DNA of 9,876 nt from a bacterium (GTDB lineage Bacteria > Armatimonadota > HRBIN16): positions 1 to 9,876 of the forward strand of contig JANWXG010000081.1 of the NCBI GenBank assembly GCA_025057335.1, given 5' to 3'. The notes under the pieces were generated by a model. That model was not told the DNA's origin. It ran no database searches and was given only the letters and a program-made list of their open reading frames with translations. Position numbers and translations under genes: made by a program. Below, in pieces: positions 6,563 through 9,876 of the stretch (position 1 is the stretch's first letter; each line of letters starts with the position of its first letter).

Positions 6563-6602
6563 AAAAAAACCCCATAGGTCAGTGCTGCCGCTGACCTATG
6601 GG
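6563..6602 (-). terminator. Strong intrinsic terminator
   Basis: On the minus strand, CCCATAGGTCAG and CTGACCTATGGG form a perfect 12-bp stem (6591-6602 and 6571-6582) around an 8-base loop CGGCAGCA. One G and then seven T follow. A terminal T-G wobble can extend the stem. It should stop transcription coming from the PhyH gene and from the promoter at 6656-6684. The plus strand lacks a T-run. Confidence 0.88.
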
Positions 6603-6649
6603 AAGATTTGGGTGTGCTGCCGATAGGATTGTCCAGTATTGCTTAGCCT
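6563..6649 (-). ncRNA. Candidate small RNA downstream of the PhyH gene
   Basis: A near-consensus promoter (6656-6684) and a strong terminator (6563-6602) frame a predicted transcript of about 87 nt with no open reading frame. The motif CGGCAGCAC occurs twice: in the unpaired 5' half (6614-6622) and in the terminator loop (6582-6590). No gene follows on this strand until 5735, so a leader or riboswitch role is unlikely. I do not recognise it as a known RNA family. The start is inferred from the -10 box and could shift by a few bases. Confidence 0.5.
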
Positions 6650-6655
6650 AACTAA

Positions 6656-6684
6656 ATTATACGATACTTCCTCGCGAATGTCCA
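6656..6684 (-). promoter_or_regulatory. Near-consensus sigma-70 promoter of the candidate small RNA
   Basis: On the minus strand the -35 is TGGACA (6679-6684, five of six), the spacer is 17 bp and the -10 is a perfect TATAAT (6656-6661). Upstream A/T tracts at 6689-6694 and 6704-6713 fall where UP-element subsites would be, around -40 to -45 and -55 to -64. The promoter lies 44 bp beyond the PhyH stop codon. Confidence 0.7.
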
Positions 6685-6727
6685 GAGGTTTTTTCGCCTC
6701 CTGAAAAATTTTTGGGGAAAAAGTTTT

Positions 6728-7615
6728 TCACAAGCCCCAGCGCCGACGCGCCTCAGCGATGGATTGCAGCTGCTCCTTGCCCAGCGCTTCATGTCCCTTG
6801 GGGTTTTCGCCAATCCAGCGGTCGTCGGCTGGCTCATCAGCGCGCTGGTATCGCGTGTCGCAGCTGATGCGGTAGGTGTTGGTCACGTTGTTGAGGGAGC
6901 CGTGCATGGTAAACATACCGAAGATGATGGCGTCGCCTGCTTCGAACTCGGTGGTCAGCCATCGTCCGCCGAACTTCTCTACCAGCTCCACTGGGTCCGT
7001 AGAGAACCACCCCTCGGTCCTGTCGCGGTCGACATCCAGCCTGCCGTAGGTTTGCTTGAGCCTCTCCAGGCGGTGCGAGCCTTCCAGTATCGCCAGTGGT
7101 CCCTTCTCCAGCGGGACGTCGCCCAGCGGAGTCCACATCGTGTACAGGTTCGTCGTGCCTCTGCCCATGTACACGATATCGTAGTGCGCGCCAGTGAAGT
7201 CGCCTTTGCCCACCGCGCGCAGCCACTTGTAGTTAAAGGTAATCGCAGGCGCGCCCAGGAAGTCGGTAAAGAACTGCATGACCTCAGGAGACTCCACCAC
7301 CGCCAGAAACTCGGGAGTGTGCGTGACGGCTCTTGCGCCGCCGAGGAAGGCTCCACGCGCCCCTTCCGCGATGACCGCTTCGTCCAGAGGGTAACGGGGG
7401 TCAATCTGCCCATTGGCTGCTAGGTTCTCCAGAATCACTCTGCGCGCTGCCTTGACGCGCTCGGGGTCGTGGAAACGACGGATAAGCAGGTAGCCGTCTT
7501 CCTCCATGCGCGCCCGCAGGGCATCCATGTTGCCCATCAGAGCGTTGGCGTCACGCAGGAAGCCCAGATACCTGCCGCCCACCTCCAGCTCGCGCACACC
7601 CATTGCTACCTTCAT
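6728..7615 (-). CDS. PhyH-family Fe(II)/2-oxoglutarate dioxygenase
   Basis: This 295-residue protein belongs to the phytanoyl-CoA dioxygenase (PhyH) family of non-haem iron, 2-oxoglutarate-dependent oxygenases, which hydroxylate small molecules in the cytoplasm. The iron facial triad is visible as His144-x-Asp146 (GAHYDIVYM) and His238 (MFTMHGSLNN). Arg249 (NTYRISCDTRYQ) is the expected 2-oxoglutarate carboxylate ligand. TMWTPLGDVPLEKGPLAILEGSH (159-181) is the typical strand between them. The substrate cannot be told from sequence. I place the start at 7615, downstream of the promoter at 7652-7680; a longer frame to 7696 would begin upstream of that promoter. GGAGG sits 12 bases from this ATG, which is long. 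The ATG at 7600, with AAGG close by, is an alternative giving 290 residues. The gene lies 90 bp after the DUF1501 gene on the same strand. Its transcript probably ends at 6563. Confidence 0.9.
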   Translation of the reverse strand: MKVAMGVRELEVGGRYLGFLRDANALMGNMDALRARMEEDGYLLIRRFHDPERVKAARRVILENLAANGQIDPRYPLDEAVIAEGARGAFLGGARAVTHTPEFLAVVESPEVMQFFTDFLGAPAITFNYKWLRAVGKGDFTGAHYDIVYMGRGTTNLYTMWTPLGDVPLEKGPLAILEGSHRLERLKQTYGRLDVDRDRTEGWFSTDPVELVEKFGGRWLTTEFEAGDAIIFGMFTMHGSLNNVTNTYRISCDTRYQRADEPADDRWIGENPKGHEALGKEQLQSIAEARRRWGL

Positions 7616-7651
7616 GCTCGCGTCATACCTCCATGCCGCAGGTTTCCTCTT

Positions 7652-7680
7652 ATCATACCTAAATGTCAGCATGGACGCAA
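7652..7680 (-). promoter_or_regulatory. Promoter of the PhyH gene
   Basis: On the minus strand TTGCGT (7675-7680, four of six) is separated by exactly 17 bp from TATGAT (7652-7657, five of six). The predicted start near 7645 gives a leader of about 30 nt to the ATG at 7615. It implies transcription independent of the DUF1501 gene, whose stop is 26 bp upstream. Confidence 0.6.
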
Positions 7681-7705
7681 GCTGGTGGGGGCGCAAGGCA
7701 TCTCC

Positions 7706-9007
7706 CTATCCGACGACGCCGATGCCTTTGAACACAACTCCAGGGAACACTCGCGCCACGTGCGGGTTGCCCAGCCGTTTGTGGACTACCTCCGCCAGCA
7801 CTTCGCGATAGTCGGTCGTCACGCGCAGGTCGCCAGGTTCTTCCAGGTGGTTCGGTTCCAGACCACGCCAGCGGGCGTACACCTTTCCGCCCCGCACGCC
7901 CCCGCCCAGCAAGAGCATCACGCTTGCACGCCCGTGGTCGGTGCCAAGACCGCTGTTCTCGCGCACGCGCCTGCCGAACTCGGTCATCGCCACCAGGGTG
8001 ACGCGGCGCATCTGTTCGCCCATGTCCCGTGCGAAGGCGGCGAGGCTCGCCCCAAGGTCGGCGAAGTTACTGGCTATCCAGCCGGTGGTGCTGCCCTGCG
8101 CGACATGGGTATCCCAGCCGCCTCTGTCCAGGCAAGCCACCTCCAAGCCAACGCGCGCTTTGATGAATGCAGCGACCTGCATCAGCCCGCGTCCCAGCTC
8201 GCTATCGGGGTACACCGCGCCGTGAGCGGGACGGTAGCGCGACGGGTCGACGCGCTGCAGAGCCTGCAGCACCTGCAGGGTATCCTGCGCTGCCTGCTGG
8301 ATGCCCTGACGGTCTGCCCCCGCGTACAGCGCGCGCAGGGCGTGCTGCAAATCCTCCACTCGCGTCACGCCTCTCCCCTTCGGCGGGGTAAGGCGAAAAT
8401 CGGAAAGGGTCTGCAACACCACTGCGTCGGTGCAGCCGCGCAGAGATTGGGGCAGCACGTTGCTGAAGGCAACCGCACGCAGGGGTGAAGAACCACGATG
8501 GGGCACGCTCATCAGGTGGCGGGCAATCCAGCCGCTGCTCGATCCCACCTTCGCCTCGGCGACACCTCTTTCCATCGCCGACATGGCTTCAAAGTGCGAG
8601 CGCGAGCGCTCCGCTGAACCACAGGCGTGTACGAACGCCAGCTTGCCTTCCCTGTACAGCGGATAGAGCGGCTTCAGCGCAGGGTGCAGAGCAAACAGGT
8701 CGTCCAGAGCCACTGCTCGCTCGTTCGCGGGGCGACGGCGGTCGTTCGGAGCAGGGATAGCCAGGTTGGGACGCAGGCGGTAGTAGGCATCCTCTCCGTA
8801 GGGAACCACCATGCTCAGCCCGTCCGCGCCGCCGCGCAGGAACAGGCAGATCAACACGTCCCTCTCCCGCTCCTCTCCCGCTGGTCGGAACGCCACTTGC
8901 GCCAGGGCGCTTCCGCCCAGAAACCAACCCAGCGCTGCGGAGACGCCGCCGAGCAAGATTTGTCGGCGTGCAGGCGAGTAGCTGTCACTGTCCCCAAAGC
9001 GTATCAT
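7706..9007 (-). CDS. Tat-exported DUF1501 family protein
   Basis: The protein has 433 residues. Its N terminus has a twin-arginine signal, SPARRQILLGG (11-21), then a hydrophobic stretch and a likely cleavage site after ALA (34-36), so it should be exported folded. The mature part carries DUF1501 (PF07394) hallmarks: FLRGGADGLSMVVPY (56-70), VHACGSAERSRSHFEAM (126-142), CLDRGGWDTH (292-301), MTEFGRRVRENSGLGTDHG (341-359), LLGGGVRGGKVY (366-377) and TTDYREVLAEV (397-407). The family is related to the alkaline-phosphatase/sulfatase fold; no activity has been established for most members. Conserved Asp/His in WDTH and GTDHG look like metal ligands. In many genomes it is paired with a DUF1800 gene, but here 869 bp of repeats lie upstream instead. 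The ATG at 9007 has a modest AGGGGTGG ribosome site. Confidence 0.93.
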   Translation of the reverse strand: MIRFGDSDSYSPARRQILLGGVSAALGWFLGGSALAQVAFRPAGEERERDVLICLFLRGGADGLSMVVPYGEDAYYRLRPNLAIPAPNDRRRPANERAVALDDLFALHPALKPLYPLYREGKLAFVHACGSAERSRSHFEAMSAMERGVAEAKVGSSSGWIARHLMSVPHRGSSPLRAVAFSNVLPQSLRGCTDAVVLQTLSDFRLTPPKGRGVTRVEDLQHALRALYAGADRQGIQQAAQDTLQVLQALQRVDPSRYRPAHGAVYPDSELGRGLMQVAAFIKARVGLEVACLDRGGWDTHVAQGSTTGWIASNFADLGASLAAFARDMGEQMRRVTLVAMTEFGRRVRENSGLGTDHGRASVMLLLGGGVRGGKVYARWRGLEPNHLEEPGDLRVTTDYREVLAEVVHKRLGNPHVARVFPGVVFKGIGVVG

Positions 9008-9030
9008 GCTCCACCCCTAATACCACGACT

Positions 9031-9059
9031 GCTATATTCGACCTTCAGCGCTTTCACCA
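9031..9059 (-). promoter_or_regulatory. Weak candidate promoter of the DUF1501 gene
   Basis: On the minus strand TATAGC (9031-9036) lies 17 bp from TGGTGA (9054-9059). The -10 matches at four of six and the -35 at only three of six, so this is a tentative placement. Confidence 0.28.
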
Positions 9060-9108
9060 GGTTATCCTGCTTAGCGTGGCAAATGGTATCGCTTCTCTAT
9101 CCACGCGC

Positions 9109-9128
9109 TGGCTGCGCTCAGAATGACA
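9109..9128 (-). repeat. Family D repeat, inverted, partial
   Basis: TGGCTGCGCTCAGAATGACA shares the CTGCGCTCAGAATGACA core with 6261-6286 and 9221-9247. Confidence 0.6.
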
Positions 9129-9153
9129 ACTGGATGGCGAGGCTCCTCGTCCT

Positions 9154-9183
9154 TGTCATGCTGAGCGATATCGAAGCATCTCC
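9154..9183 (+). repeat. Family D repeat
   Basis: TGTCATGCTGAGCGATATCG followed by AAGCATCTCC. The flanks are the same as in the copies at 6181 and 6218, with the palindrome centre changed from GCTAGC to ATATC. Confidence 0.7.
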
Positions 9184-9220
9184 CCGCTGCCTGCTGTGCT
9201 GAACGAGGTGAAGGGGTTAG

Positions 9221-9247
9221 AGATTCTTCGCTGCGCTCAGAATGACA
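9221..9247 (-). repeat. Family D repeat, inverted
   Basis: AGATTCTTCGCTGCGCTCAG followed by AATGACA is the reverse orientation and the closest copy to the widespread TGTCATTCTGAGCG...GAAGAATCT form. Confidence 0.7.
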
Positions 9248-9250
9248 AGG

Positions 9251-9338
9251 GGAGGGCGGGCTCCTGCCGAGCCACCTCCTCCCCGTTCACGGGGAGGCAG
9301 GGTGGGTTTTTTTCGGCTCACCGAGAGGTTCGCCCTCC
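9251..9338 (+). repeat. Family C composite palindrome, best-preserved copy
   Basis: 88 bp bounded by GGAGGGCG and CGCCCTCC (8-bp terminal inverted repeats). It contains GGCTCCTGCCGAGCC (hairpin), CTCCCCG-TTCA-CGGGGAG (hairpin), GCAGGGTGGG, a T7 run and CGGCTCACCGAGAGG. The central hairpin plus T-run resembles an intrinsic terminator on the plus strand. Confidence 0.8.
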
Positions 9339-9349
9339 AACCCGCACCT

Positions 9350-9390
9350 GGAGGGCGAGGCTCCTGCCAAGCTGTTGCGCGACAGGAGCC
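9350..9390 (+). repeat. Family C left half with inverted repeat GGCTCCTG/CAGGAGCC
   Basis: GGAGGGCGAGGCTCCTGCC is the C left arm. GGCTCCTG is matched by CAGGAGCC about 16 bases later, so the half-element forms its own 8-bp stem-loop. Confidence 0.5.
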
Positions 9391-9392
9391 AA

Positions 9393-9415
9393 AGCGCACT
9401 GAAGTGCGCTGCTAC
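9393..9415 (-). repeat. Family B hairpin (reverse), GCGCAC stem variant
   Basis: AGCGCACT-GA-AGTGCGCT then GCTAC. It is a perfect 8-bp stem; both arms differ from the GAAGCAC type but still pair. Confidence 0.65.
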
Positions 9416-9429
9416 AAGCAAACGAGCTG

Positions 9430-9453
9430 GTAGTGAAGCACGTCAGTACTCCC
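9430..9453 (+). repeat. Family B hairpin, diverged right arm
   Basis: GTAGTGAAGCACGTCAGTAC followed by TCCC, preceded by AACGAGCTG as in the tandem array. One arm has lost pairing. Confidence 0.6.
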
Positions 9454-9502
9454 GTTGAGAAGGTGAAGGCTCGACAAGCAAGGGAGTTTGTGGCGCTGCA
9501 AA

Positions 9503-9529
9503 GGGAAGCGCACTAACGTGCGCTACTAC
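9503..9529 (-). repeat. Family B hairpin (reverse), GCGCAC stem variant
   Basis: GGGAAGCGCACTAACGTGCG followed by CTACTAC, then AAACGAG. It is the reverse orientation of the tandem unit 17 bp to its right. Confidence 0.65.
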
Positions 9530-9545
9530 AAACGAGACGAGGCTC

Positions 9546-9684
9546 GTAGTGAAGCACGTCAGTGCTTCCCAGCAGACGAGTTGGTAGTGAAGCACGTCAG
9601 TGCTTCCCAGCAAGCGAGTTGGTAGTGAAGCACGTCAGTGCTTCCCAGCAAACGAGTTGGTAGTGAAGCAAGTTAGTGCTTCCC
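9546..9684 (+). repeat. Tandem array of four family B hairpins, 38-bp period
   Basis: Units start at 9546, 9584, 9622 and 9660. Each has GTAGT, a GAAGCAC-GTCA-GTGCTTC hairpin and CCC, followed by a 13-base linker of the form AGCARRCGAGTTG. The first three hairpins are identical; the fourth has AAGTTAG in the loop region. Linkers differ at one or two bases only, so this is a recent tandem amplification, not CRISPR. Confidence 0.9.
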
Positions 9685-9696
9685 GACGCGAAAACA

Positions 9697-9825
9697 GGGC
9701 GAGGCGCTCACCGAGCCTTTAGCCCCCTCCCCACCTCCCCGTGAACGGGGAGGAGAAGGCTCCTCTCCTGCTCGCGGGGGCAAGGGGAGGGGAGCGCTAT
9801 CGGCTCACCAGGCGGTTCGCCCGCC
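9697..9825 (+). repeat. Family C composite palindrome, enlarged copy
   Basis: About 129 bp. The left arm is GGGCGAGGCG...CGAGCC. The central hairpin is CTCCCCG-TGAA-CGGGGAG and is followed by an additional block of about 50 bp (GGCTCCTCTCCTGC to GGGGAGGGG). It ends with CGGCTCACCAGGCGG and the right arm TTCGCCCGCC. Confidence 0.65.
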
Positions 9826-9876
9826 AAATCGTCGTAGGCGCTATGTAGGTGGTAGCGCACGTCAGTGCGCCGTTGT
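9826..9876 (+). repeat. Module following family C, ending in a family B variant, cut by window end
   Basis: AAATCGTCGTAGGCGC, then GGTAGCGCACGTCAGTGCGC and CGTTGT, parallels 3019-3070 base for base at most positions. The B hairpin here (GCGCAC-GTCA-GTGCGC) is better preserved than its counterpart. Confidence 0.65.

Larger units (their letters stand above)
9008..9876. repeat. Repeat island 3, running off the window end
   Basis: No gene is evident. From left to right it holds a possible promoter (9031-9059), three family D copies in alternating orientation (9109-9128, 9154-9183, 9221-9247), a long family C copy (9251-9338), a C left half with an 8-bp inverted repeat (9350-9390), family B copies (9393, 9430, 9503), the 38-bp tandem array (9546-9684), and an enlarged family C copy with its trailing B module (9697-9876). 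The dense repeats rule out the short frames as credible proteins. Confidence 0.85.

Noticed and set aside
6563..6649. Riboswitch or attenuator leader
   Set aside because: No gene follows on the minus strand for over 800 bp, so there is nothing obvious for it to regulate in cis.
7469..8488. 339-codon plus-strand frame opposite PhyH and DUF1501
   Set aside because: It spans two well-supported minus-strand genes and the promoter between them; it is an antisense shadow.
9546..9684. CRISPR-like array
   Set aside because: The 13-base linkers are nearly identical, the repeats are short hairpins and no cas gene is present, so it is a tandem repeat.

Overview
The window is GC-rich bacterial DNA with six protein genes separated by three long repeat-filled intergenic islands. 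The gene set is a truncated uvrA, a small TFIIB-type zinc-ribbon protein, a rhamnulokinase, a short hypothetical protein, a PhyH-type dioxygenase and a Tat-exported DUF1501 protein. Together with the many short palindromic repeats, this fits a free-living, saccharolytic lineage of the Armatimonadota/Chloroflexota kind. That placement is an inference and is weak, because no rRNA or marker protein is present to settle it.

Layout. Positions 1-2356 (+) hold the C-terminal four fifths of uvrA, cut by the window edge. Positions 2357-3405 are repeat island 1, with covarying 20-nt hairpins (family A), composite palindromes (family C), REP-like hairpins (family B) and one copy of family D. Positions 3406-3681 (-) encode the zinc-ribbon protein. 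It is divergent from rhaB at 3826-5304 (+), and the two starts share an intergenic region of about 144 bp. rhaB converges, with an 8-bp gap, on a 140-residue hypothetical gene at 5313-5735 (-). Positions 5736-6562 are repeat island 2. Positions 6563-6684 (-) contain a near-consensus promoter followed about 90 nt later by a perfect 12-bp terminator hairpin with a T7 tail, which is a candidate small RNA. The PhyH gene is at 6728-7615 (-) with its own promoter, and the DUF1501 gene at 7706-9007 (-) lies upstream of it on the same strand. Positions 9008-9876 are repeat island 3, which includes a 38-bp tandem array and runs off the window end.

The genes do not form one pathway. uvrA is a housekeeping repair gene and rhaB is a single rhamnose-catabolism gene without its usual partners. 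DUF1501 and PhyH are codirectional but probably separately transcribed. I found no defence, secretion or phage system, no CRISPR, no tRNA or rRNA and no transposase. The most notable content is the candidate small RNA and the highly structured, covarying repeat families.
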